DNA of 64,000 nucleotides from contig NZ_RXOF01000010.1 in assembly GCF_003970915.1 (NCBI RefSeq), positions 157,444 to 221,443 on the forward strand, given 5' to 3'. This DNA comes from Hymenobacter gummosus (GTDB lineage Bacteria > Bacteroidota > Bacteroidia > Cytophagales > Hymenobacteraceae). The translations under genes were made by a program, and so were the position numbers. Shown in pieces: positions 35,041 to 41,746 of the stretch (within the stretch, counting starts at the first letter, position 1; each line of letters starts with the position of its first letter). The notes beneath the pieces were generated by a model. It had not been told where the DNA came from and did no database searches. It saw nothing but the letters and a program-made list of their open reading frames with translations.

Positions 35041-36240
35041 TTAAGGATGGTCCTGGTGCACGTTGGCGGTGTTGCCGTTGCCGTACTGCTCAATCACGCT
35101 GTTCTGGCCGCTGGCGCCCTGCCATACTTTGGCGCTGTTGTCGTTGCCCACCTGGGTTTGCATGGCGCGGTGGTCGTTGCCGTCCTGGTCCACGGAGGCG
35201 GTGTTGCGGAAGCCGGCAGTGTACTGGGTGGCGCGGTTGTCGTTGCCTTCCTGATCAATCTGCTGCCGGTTGTCGTCGTTGATGATGGTCTGGGTAGCGC
35301 GGTTGCGGTTGCCCGTCTGCTCCACCAGGGCCACGTTGTCGTCCGAGCCGAAGATGCCGATGGTCTGGGCCGAGCGGTTGTCGCTGCCGGCCTGCAGGGC
35401 GCGGGATACGTTCCGGTCCCCGATCTGGTCCTGCTCGGCGCGGTTGCGGTTGCCCACCTGCTGAATGCGGGCCAGGTTCAGGCTGTTACCTTCCGACACG
35501 CGGCGCTGGCTCTGGCGGGCGTAGTTGTCGTTGCCGCCTTCCTGAATCACGATGGCCTCGTCGCCTACGGCCTGCAGCTGCTCCTGAATCGAGGTGCTGC
35601 GGGCGCCAATCTGCCGGGCCGAAGCTTTGTTCAGGGAGCCCGTCTGGTACTGCGTAGCCGTGTTGTCACCGTCGAGGGGGGTGCCGTCGCCCTGCACGAT
35701 GGTGGCCTGGTTCAGGTTGCCCATCTGCGTCTGGGTGGCGCGGTTCCGGTCGCCCATCTGCCGGGCCGTGGCTTCGTTGCCGCCGATCAGGCCCTGGGTC
35801 TGGGTGATGCGGTTGTCGTCGCCCATCTGGGTGCCGGTGGCTTTGTTGGAGAGGCCCGTCTGCGTCTGCTCGGAGCGGTTGCCGTCACCGGTTGAGGTGA
35901 TGCGGGCGTCGTGGTACAGGCCGCTTTGCGTCTGGGTCGAGCGGTTGTCGTCGCCGCTCTGGGTGCTGCGGGCCTCGTTGTAGCGGCCGGTCTGGGTCTG
36001 CGTGGTCCGGTTGTCGTCGCCGGTCTGGCTGCTACGGCTCAGGTTGTAGCGGCCGTCCTGGGTTTGGGTGAGGCGGTTGCCGTCGCCGGCCTGGGTGCCG
36101 TGGGCCTCGTTTTCCCGGCCCGTCTGGGTTACGTTGGCATCGTTGCCGTCACCACTTTGATTAAGGGTGCTGGTGTTATTTTGGGCATGGGCGAAGCCCG
36201 CGGCCAGCATGGCTGCCAGCACGAAAGTAATACGTTTCAT
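35041..36240 (-). CDS. csgA: major curlin subunit (CsgA-like), long form
   Basis: 399 aa against about 150 in E. coli CsgA. Signal peptide MKRITFVLAAMLAAGFAHAQ. The rest is about 32 half-repeats of 11 residues (about 16 full strand-loop-strand curlin repeats). In the first half they alternate between QTGDDNRxTQT and QTGRYNEARST types, and later ones are more irregular (QVGNRNRAEQD, QEGNDNRATQY). The Q-x-G-x-x-N-x5-Q spacing is the amyloid ladder pattern. Many Asp/Arg residues replace the usual Ser/Ala, so the fibre would be highly charged. The C-terminal repeats (QGASGQNSVIE, QYGNGNTANVH) are closest to classic curlin. Own promoter at 36297-36304. Confidence 0.92.
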   Translation of the reverse strand: MKRITFVLAAMLAAGFAHAQNNTSTLNQSGDGNDANVTQTGRENEAHGTQAGDGNRLTQTQDGRYNLSRSSQTGDDNRTTQTQTGRYNEARSTQSGDDNRSTQTQSGLYHDARITSTGDGNRSEQTQTGLSNKATGTQMGDDNRITQTQGLIGGNEATARQMGDRNRATQTQMGNLNQATIVQGDGTPLDGDNTATQYQTGSLNKASARQIGARSTSIQEQLQAVGDEAIVIQEGGNDNYARQSQRRVSEGNSLNLARIQQVGNRNRAEQDQIGDRNVSRALQAGSDNRSAQTIGIFGSDDNVALVEQTGNRNRATQTIINDDNRQQIDQEGNDNRATQYTAGFRNTASVDQDGNDHRAMQTQVGNDNSAKVWQGASGQNSVIEQYGNGNTANVHQDHP

Positions 36241-36296
36241 CGGTCGCGTTGGGGTTAGAGGGGAAATGAGAAGAGGTTCCCTCCGGAGGAACAGTA

Positions 36297-36304
36297 CAAA
36301 TATA
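36297..36304 (-). promoter_or_regulatory. csgA -7 box
   Basis: Minus-strand TATATTTG, a perfect TAnnTTTG match, with a TTG about 20 nt upstream. A small hairpin GTTCC...GGAAC at 36276-36293 sits at the start of the predicted leader, about 40 nt before the ATG. The remaining 36305-36563 spacer is AT-rich and holds no gene. Confidence 0.55.
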
Positions 36305-36563
36305 TATTGGAATAGCTACAAAACAAGCGTTAACAATAAAAAAAGTAAAATATATTTCATTTATAATCCTATCAACGAGCCTTCAACGCTGTACCATTCT
36401 GATATCATGCATCTTAGCCGGAGCTACAGCCCCGACTCAGGCCCCCTTACACGCCCTGAAACCGCTGCACAACGCGGCCTTGATAAAACTTTACCGGGCG
36501 CAGCTCCTTCGCTTGGCCTGATTTGCCGCTCCCAATAGCACTATACCGGCTTATAATGATTTT

Positions 36564-36597
36564 GCCCGCCCGGCCTCGAATACGAAGCCAGGCGGGC
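36564..36597 (-). terminator. hairpin after csgG
   Basis: GCCCGCC-C-GGC (36564-36574) pairs with GCC-A-GGCGGGC (36587-36597), 27 bp after the csgG stop; there is no T run. It would separate csgEFG from the csgA transcript. Confidence 0.55.
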
Positions 36598-36623
36598 AGC
36601 GGGTAGTCTAGTAGTGAGCAGGC

Positions 36624-38033
36624 TCAGGGCTTGGGCCGGGCCACCGTCAAAGGCTGCCGGCGGCCCAGGTACCAGACCACGCTCAGCCGGCCGGCCCAGT
36701 AAAAGTCATTGTACTTGCCCTGCACCATGCGGTCGAGGCGGTCGGTGAGGTAATAGTGGTTGTCGACGCTGAACTGCAGGCCCAGGCGGTCGGTGGGCAG
36801 CAGCTCCACCCCTACCCCGCCCACCACGTGCGGCAACACTTCGGCGCTGCCCCCCGCGGTGCGGCTGCGCGAGGTTACGCCCCCGCCGGCCAGCAAAAAG
36901 GGCGTCAGGCGCTCCTTGGGGAAAAAACGCAGGTGGCCCGCCAGCTCGGCGTAATTGAACGTTTCGCGGTAAAAGTCGCCGGCGGCCAGGGTGCTGCGGC
37001 CCAGGTTCACGGCGGCGGCCAGGCGGCCGTTGCCCCCGTAGCGCAGGGTCAGCTCGGCGCCGGGCCGCACCTGCGGGTTCTTGTAGTCGCCGGCGTAGCG
37101 CAGGGCCGCCGCGCTCAGCCCGATGCCGAAGTTGCTGCGACGGTCTTTCAGGGAGCGGCCCAGCACGTCGACGGTGGCGTTGTCGTTTTTCTCAGCCAGG
37201 TAGTCGTGCACGGCCTGCCCGTCGAGGTTGGCCGCCGCCCGGGGCGCCCACAGCCCCTCCAGCATGCCTTCGATAACCAGCGCCTGCACCGATTTCTCAA
37301 TGGCTTCCTTCACGGCCATTTCCGTCGGCTCATTATAAGTAAAGCCGGTTTCGGTTTCGAGCAGGCGCTTGAAGTTCACGAAGCGGAACAAGCTGGCGTC
37401 GACCTGCTGCGAGAGGATGGTTTTGGTGGTGTACACCGTCTTCAGAATCTGCCCGTTGCTGGTGCTAATGGCCCGCAGATACACCGTCACGCGGTCTTGG
37501 CGGTACTGGCCCGAGGCCCCGGCCCCGAAGTAACGCAGCCCCGCCCCGCCGGTAAGCATGTTGGCGTCGTAGGAAATGATGCCGCCCTCCAGAATGACGC
37601 CCGCGAAGAGCAAGGGCGGCAGGGCGGGCTCCTTCTGCCCCGACTGCTCCGAAAACTCGGCCCGGCTGCTGCGGATGATTTTCCGCTCGTTGAGCAGGTT
37701 GCCGAGGTTTTCGCGCTCAATGGGCTCAAACCAGCGCGACTCCTCCAAGGCCCGCAGCAGAATGCTGGTAGCGCCCTGGGTAATAGCCGTGGAGAAGCTG
37801 GAGCCGTTGGCCGTGGGCTTGTACTGCCCGGTCTGGTCCCGGAATTTGTACACGGCCACCACGATGCGCTCCTGCGGCTCGGGCAGGCCGCGCAAGTCCT
37901 GGTTGGCGCGCACTTCGGCCCCGAGGCGGGCCCGCTCGGTGGCGAAGGGCTGGTGGAAATACGGCGCGCAGCCGGCCGCTGCGCTCAGCAGCAGCCCGGC
38001 CAGCACCCGGGTGGAACGGGCGAGAATACGCAT
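36624..38033 (-). CDS. csgG: CsgG curli secretion channel with extra C-terminal barrel domain
   Basis: 469 aa against 277 in E. coli. The ATG at 38033 starts a lipoprotein signal with lipobox SAAAGC (Cys22). Residues about 22-285 match CsgG: RIVVAVYKFRDQTGQYKPT, SSFSTAITQGATSILLRALE, WFEPIERENLGNLLNERKII, GGIISYDANMLTGGAGLRYFG and DRVTVYLRAISTSNGQILKT. CsgG forms the nine-subunit outer-membrane pore for curlins. Residues about 300-469 are an added membrane-barrel-like domain (FGIGLSAAALRYAGDYKNP, GAELTLRYGGNGRLAAAVNL, VGGVGVELLPTDRLGLQFSV) resembling small OMP barrels. The function of the extension is unknown. Third gene of csgEFG. Confidence 0.92.
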   Translation of the reverse strand: MRILARSTRVLAGLLLSAAAGCAPYFHQPFATERARLGAEVRANQDLRGLPEPQERIVVAVYKFRDQTGQYKPTANGSSFSTAITQGATSILLRALEESRWFEPIERENLGNLLNERKIIRSSRAEFSEQSGQKEPALPPLLFAGVILEGGIISYDANMLTGGAGLRYFGAGASGQYRQDRVTVYLRAISTSNGQILKTVYTTKTILSQQVDASLFRFVNFKRLLETETGFTYNEPTEMAVKEAIEKSVQALVIEGMLEGLWAPRAAANLDGQAVHDYLAEKNDNATVDVLGRSLKDRRSNFGIGLSAAALRYAGDYKNPQVRPGAELTLRYGGNGRLAAAVNLGRSTLAAGDFYRETFNYAELAGHLRFFPKERLTPFLLAGGGVTSRSRTAGGSAEVLPHVVGGVGVELLPTDRLGLQFSVDNHYYLTDRLDRMVQGKYNDFYWAGRLSVVWYLGRRQPLTVARPKP

Positions 38034-38096
38034 GACGGGCAAGGACTAAGGCCGCGGCCCCGGGTCGTGGCGGACCCGGGGCCGCGGCCGGGGCGA

Positions 38097-38531
38097 CTAG
38101 AGGAACGGAACGGTAATCGTGGTCTGGTTGCCGGTGCCCGTGTCGGTAATCTGCACGGCCATGCCGCTGCCGGTGGGCGTCACGTTCACCTGGTACGAGC
38201 CGATGGTGTAGGTGCCCTCCTTGACGCCGCCCTCCCCGAACTTCGAGGTAACAAGCTGGCGCGACAATTGCCCCAGAATCTGCTGGTTGAGGCTCTGCTC
38301 AAACTCCTTGAGCGGGTCGCGCTGCAGGCTGTTGCTCCCGGTCTTGTCTTCGATGGTGTTCTGGGCCTGGGCCGAGCTGAGCAGCCAGGAGTAGTTGAAG
38401 GTGTTGCCGCCGCCGAAGGAGGGGTTTTTCGGCTCGTACACGAAATCCTGGGCGGCGGCGTGCTGCCGGCTGCCCAGCAGCAGAATCCCCAGCAGCAGGG
38501 CCAGGCGCAGCCATAAGGTAGTAGTGGACAT
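38097..38531 (-). CDS. csgF: CsgF curli nucleation/coupling protein
   Basis: 144 aa, the usual size. The ATG at 38531 begins a signal peptide (cleaved after AAAQ, residue 28) and the mature start DFVYEPKNPSFGGG is the diagnostic CsgF N-terminus, which in E. coli plugs into the CsgG pore. NTFNYSWLLSSAQAQN and a C-terminal beta segment (YTIGSYQVNVTPTG) follow. CsgF couples CsgG to the nucleator CsgB at the surface. It lies 32 bp after csgE and 63 bp before csgG. Confidence 0.95.
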   Translation of the reverse strand: MSTTTLWLRLALLLGILLLGSRQHAAAQDFVYEPKNPSFGGGNTFNYSWLLSSAQAQNTIEDKTGSNSLQRDPLKEFEQSLNQQILGQLSRQLVTSKFGEGGVKEGTYTIGSYQVNVTPTGSGMAVQITDTGTGNQTTITVPFL

Positions 38532-38563
38532 GGGAATGGTGGGTTGGAGGTGGAACAAGGGCC

Positions 38564-39253
38564 TCAGAAAAGGCCCGAGCCCGACTGGTCGGCGCCGTCG
38601 AGCTGGTTTTTCACGGTTTGGGAGCGAATCAGAAAGTCCTGGGCCACGGCTACGGCCTCCTGGGCGGCGGCCTCCACCACGTCGAATTTGGGCTGCAGGG
38701 GCATTTCCAGCAGCTCCGTATCGTTGACTTCCAGGGTCACGAGCGTAGCGGTACCGCGGGCAGGCCGCTCGCGCAGGGTCACGGTAAAGTCGGTGGCGCC
38801 GGCCGGGGCCTCCCAGTGGGTGTAGAACACGTCATAGAAGTCGTGCCCGACCTTGGTAATGGTCTGGTCCACAATCAGGCCCTCGATTTCGGTGGGGCGG
38901 AACTTGCGGTTCTGCACCGAATCGGCCCGCAGGAGCTTGCGCAGGGCTTCTTCCAGCTGCTTGGGCGTGATGGACGGCTCCTTGCCGGGCGCGGCTTCGT
39001 ACTTCCTGGCCGTCGGGCCCGGTTTGCTGCCCGCCGCGGGCGGCGTAGCTCTGCCGGGCGCAGCGGCCGGCTTCGGCGCCGCCGGGGCTGTTCTGGGGAT
39101 TGGCTTAAGAACCGCGCCAGCAGCTTTTTTGGGCGTCTGAGCGGCTGCCGGCAGGTACAGAGTAGCCAACAGGAAACTGCCGAGCGCAATCATCCAGGGC
39201 CGCCACCACAGCACAGGCGGTGGTGGCGGAGCAGTACGTACTGTCCGTCGCAT
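38564..39253 (-). CDS. csgE: CsgE curli secretion adaptor with proline-rich extension
   Basis: 229 aa against 129 in E. coli. A signal peptide ends at about residue 39 (LYLPAAAQ). It is followed by a Pro/Ala/Lys-rich linker of about 50 residues (TAPAAPKPAAAPGRATPPAA) that is absent from classic CsgE. The CsgE domain occupies about 100-229: EIEGLIVDQTITKVGHDFYD, YTHWEAP, FTVTLRERPARGTATLVTLE and LQPKFDVVEAAAQEAV. CsgE caps the periplasmic side of CsgG and feeds in curlins. First gene of csgEFG, with a promoter at 39365-39372. Confidence 0.93.
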   Translation of the reverse strand: MRRTVRTAPPPPPVLWWRPWMIALGSFLLATLYLPAAAQTPKKAAGAVLKPIPRTAPAAPKPAAAPGRATPPAAGSKPGPTARKYEAAPGKEPSITPKQLEEALRKLLRADSVQNRKFRPTEIEGLIVDQTITKVGHDFYDVFYTHWEAPAGATDFTVTLRERPARGTATLVTLEVNDTELLEMPLQPKFDVVEAAAQEAVAVAQDFLIRSQTVKNQLDGADQSGSGLF

Positions 39254-39364
39254 AGTAGTGGAGAAGGAGACGCGGCCCGCAAGTGGCGCTGACGAAGCCG
39301 CTTAAATGAAAGAATCAGGCAACCGGGCCGGGGTCTGATCAGCTACCCCAACCCTGATATCAAT

Positions 39365-39372
39365 CAAATGTA
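39365..39372 (-). promoter_or_regulatory. csgE -7 box
   Basis: Minus-strand TACATTTG, a perfect TAnnTTTG match, in an AT-rich block (39350-39480) about 110 bp upstream of csgE. The 39254-39501 spacer contains no gene. Confidence 0.5.
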
Positions 39373-39501
39373 ATTAATTACAAGTATTATACAATGATTA
39401 CCGCAAAGAATATTATTTAAATTTTTATTAATATAACTATTCAAACTACATAACAGAATTTACCAGCTCAAGCATTGCTATTGTGGCTGCAACGCCAAAC
39501 C

Positions 39502-39538
39502 AAGCCGGCGGCCCGCTTTGCAGCAGGCCGCCGGCTTT
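39502..39538 (-). terminator. hairpin after murI
   Basis: Stem AAGCCGGCGGCC (39502-39513) with GGCCGCCGGCTT (39526-39537), 21 bp downstream of the murI stop codon. Confidence 0.75.
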
Positions 39539-39559
39539 GCTTATTGGCTTACAACAAGC

Positions 39560-40393
39560 TTACTCCCAAAGTGGATAGTGCTCCAGGTTTACTTCCTGCC
39601 CGAAAAACAACCGGGTGCTGTCGGCAAAGGAAGGGGTGAAGTCGGACACGTAGAAGTGATGCTGAGGCGGGCGGCTGGCCGGGGGCGCGGCCAGCCCCTG
39701 CTGCTCCAGCAACTGCTGCAGGGCTTCGGCTACGGTATCGGAGGGGTCGAGCACATCGACGTGGCCCTGGTAGTACTCGGCAATCTGTTCCCGGATCAGC
39801 GGGTAGTGCGTGCAGGCCAGCACCAGCGCCTCGATGCCGGTCAGGGCCGCGTCCGAGAGGTAGGTGTCGATAACGCTCTGGCTGACGGCCCCGCGCACGA
39901 AGCCCTCCTCAATCATGGGTGCCAGCAGAGGCGTGGCCAGGGCGTGCAGGCGAATGTCGCGGTCCAGCGCGTCGAGCTTTTTGCGGTACACGTTGGAGCC
40001 CACCGTCTGCTTGGTTCCGATAAGCCCGACTTCGCGCCCGGCGTACTGCGCCCCGACGTGCCGCACGATGGGGTCGATAACGTTGAGCACGCGGGCCTTG
40101 GAGCCCACGTACTCGCGCACCAGCTCGTAGGCGGCCGCCGAGGCCGAGTTGCAGGCAATTAGAATGACTTTGCAGTGCTGGCGCAGCAGCAAGTCACAGA
40201 TTTTGACCGAGTAAGCCTGAATGGCGGCCGTGCTTTTGTCGCCGTAGGGCAGGTGGGCGGTGTCGCCGAAGTACACGAGCCGCTCGTGGGGCAGCAGCTG
40301 GTTGACGGCGCGGGCGACGGTGAGGCCACCGATGCCGCTGTCGAAGACGCCGATGGGGCGGGCGTCGGTGGCCGGGAGTGCGGGTACGGACAT
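39560..40393 (-). CDS. murI: glutamate racemase
   Basis: 277 aa. Converts L- to D-glutamate for peptidoglycan. Both catalytic cysteines are present: Cys81 in LIACNSASA and Cys194 in VLACTHYPL, with Asp18 in GVFDSGIGGLTV and the PYGDKS motif at 49-54. The ATG at 40393 matches the family start; the frame is open further upstream but those residues are unrelated and low-complexity. TACCTTCG just upstream on the minus strand is a plausible -7 box. Normal length, no anomaly. Its position beside the curli locus seems coincidental. Confidence 0.96.
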   Translation of the reverse strand: MSVPALPATDARPIGVFDSGIGGLTVARAVNQLLPHERLVYFGDTAHLPYGDKSTAAIQAYSVKICDLLLRQHCKVILIACNSASAAAYELVREYVGSKARVLNVIDPIVRHVGAQYAGREVGLIGTKQTVGSNVYRKKLDALDRDIRLHALATPLLAPMIEEGFVRGAVSQSVIDTYLSDAALTGIEALVLACTHYPLIREQIAEYYQGHVDVLDPSDTVAEALQQLLEQQGLAAPPASRPPQHHFYVSDFTPSFADSTRLFFGQEVNLEHYPLWE

Positions 40394-40491
40394 GGCGCCG
40401 AAGGTACGGCGCAGAGAAAAATAAAGGCGCCGGCGGGCTGGGTTCGACGTCCCCGCTCCCGCCGGCGCCGCCGGGCGCAGCTTACCGCCGC

Positions 40492-40908
40492 TTAGCGGGT
40501 GTAGTAGTCGTGGTGCACCAGTTGGGGCGGCCCCGCGGCCGTTTTCAGGTGCAGGGAGGTAGCGTTCAGCTCCACGATGAGCAGGCGCTTGGGCGGGAGG
40601 GCAAAGCCCCCGAAGCTTTGCTCCACCAGGAGCGTGTCGCCGCGGCGCTCGTAACTCCGCTTGATGGGCGCATCGGTGCCCTCGCGGGTTATCCACTCCG
40701 TCGGCGTGACTTCCAGCGTCTGGTCGCGGCCCGGAAAGCTGACGTCGGAGTAGGTTACCTGGTTGCCGCTGGCGTCGGTATACTGGGAGGCGGAGCGGGT
40801 CAGGGTCCATGTGTCTTCCAGCACCTTTTCCGGCTTGGAATCATCCTTGGAACAGGCGGCCAGCAGCAAGAGGGTGCCAAATAGCGCGGTGGATAGTAGT
40901 CTGGACAT
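40492..40908 (-). CDS. lipocalin-like lipoprotein, uncharacterised
   Basis: 138 aa. The ATG at 40908 starts MSRLLSTALFGTLLLLAACS, with lipobox LAAC, so it is a lipoprotein. The mature part is short and strand-rich: EDTWTLTRSASQYTDASGNQ, TLEVTPTEWIT, RRGDTLLVEQSF and KRLLIVELNATSLHLKT. This W-x-L-T start and the final LxIVEL strands resemble the small lipocalin-like (DUF4488/lipocalin_4 type) lipoproteins of Bacteroidota, which often have unknown ligands. Monocistronic, with a tRNA gene 83 bp upstream on the same strand. Confidence 0.75.
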   Translation of the reverse strand: MSRLLSTALFGTLLLLAACSKDDSKPEKVLEDTWTLTRSASQYTDASGNQVTYSDVSFPGRDQTLEVTPTEWITREGTDAPIKRSYERRGDTLLVEQSFGGFALPPKRLLIVELNATSLHLKTAAGPPQLVHHDYYTR

Positions 40909-40990
40909 GGGCAGTGTAGATGAAAGAGAATGAATGGTGCGAGGACAGGCGCAAATGCAATGCCGCTCTGCCAAACCAGTAAAGTGAGCG

Positions 40991-41064
40991 TGGAGAATAA
41001 CGGATTCGAACCGATGACCTGTTGCGTGCGATGCAACCGCTCTAGCCAGCTGAGCTAATTCCCC
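40991..41064 (-). tRNA. tRNA-Ala (anticodon CGC)
   Basis: 74 nt. Acceptor GGGGAAT/ATTCTCC with the alanine identity pair G3-U70, D arm GCTC...GAGC, anticodon stem GTTGC/GCAAC, loop ATCGCAC giving anticodon CGC (codon GCG), T loop TTCGAAT. Discriminator A; no CCA is encoded. The T stem ATCGG/CCGTT has one T-T mismatch at its outer second pair. GCG is a frequent codon in this GC-rich genome. Confidence 0.93.
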
Positions 41065-41137
41065 GGGGGTAATAAAGGCAAATTATGACGCCAGCTTTGG
41101 CGGCGCAAGCCTTGTTAATCGGGTTTTCATCCTAAAT

Positions 41138-41410
41138 ATGTATGTTGCTCAGCGAACCATCCGACTTTTTATGCCCCGAAGCGTCATTCTGGAGGAAATC
41201 GACCAGGCGCTGGCTCACTACGATTCCGCCCACGGCCGCCCGGTTGCCATCGAGCTGGGCGAGCGGAAATACACCCAGCTGATTCTGGACGTAGCTGCTC
41301 TGCACGCCGACGGCGGCGAGCTGACCACCAACACCGGCCGCCCCCTGGCTTACCGCGGCCTGGAAATCTTGCGCGACGACGTGCACCGCGACCGGGTGCG
41401 CATCCTCTAA
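41138..41410 (+). CDS. small uncharacterised protein upstream of the ABC-F gene
   Basis: 90 aa from the ATG at 41138, or 79 aa from the ATG at 41171 (MPRSVILEEIDQALAHYD), which looks the more natural N-terminus. No signal peptide or membrane segment. It has mixed alpha/beta with a pattern like a small nucleotide-free regulatory fold: AIELGERKYTQLILDVAAL and YRGLEILRDDVHRDRVRIL. I do not recognise the family. The stop codon touches the left arm of a 336-bp inverted-repeat region that runs to the start codon of the ABC-F gene, so the two may be co-transcribed. Confidence 0.6.
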   Translation: MYVAQRTIRLFMPRSVILEEIDQALAHYDSAHGRPVAIELGERKYTQLILDVAALHADGGELTTNTGRPLAYRGLEILRDDVHRDRVRIL

Positions 41411-41746
41411 TCACGGATTTTTCGGATTTGACGGATTGCACGGATTTTGTAGACGATTGAATTACGGACTTTGCGGATTTGACGGACTTGGTTTCGCTTT
41501 TCTTGCGTTACCGGATTCTGCAGACGGACGAATCACGGATTTTTCGGATTTGGCGGCGCCTTCCTTCGGTTCCCGGATTTTGTAGACGATTTTTGCACTG
41601 CGAAGCTGTACAGCTTCAGCAGGAGCTTCCGGAGAAGCCGTCGGCTCGGTTTTGGGTCAAAGGCCAGTGGAGTGCGGCTGCCAAGCGGCCGTGAATCGTC
41701 CACAAAATCCGTGAAATCCGAAAAATCCGCACAAATCCGTGATTCA
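41410..41746. repeat. inverted repeat built of CGGATTTNN nonamers before uup
   Basis: Left side: tandem nonamers CGGATTTTT, CGGATTTGA, CGGATTGCA, CGGATTTTG, TAGACGATT at 41410-41459, a degenerate copy at 41460-41492, and another split copy at 41530-41595. Right arm 41694-41746 is the complement of the same word series and ends on the A of the uup ATG. The loop between (41596-41693) includes TGTACAGCTTCAGC. There is no gene in this 335-bp stretch. Confidence 0.85.

Noticed and set aside
35041-36240. Regular 33/66-bp periodicity suggestive of a CRISPR or non-coding tandem array
   Set aside because: The period is a whole number of codons and translates to curlin repeats; units are too divergent and there are no spacers.
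32274-39253. Curli locus as a wholly new secretion system
   Set aside because: CsgE, CsgF, CsgG and curlin repeats are recognisable; only its extra domains and last gene are unusual.
40394-40810. N-terminal extension of murI
   Set aside because: Overlaps the antisense of a lipoprotein gene and is low-complexity; the ATG at 40393 matches the family start.
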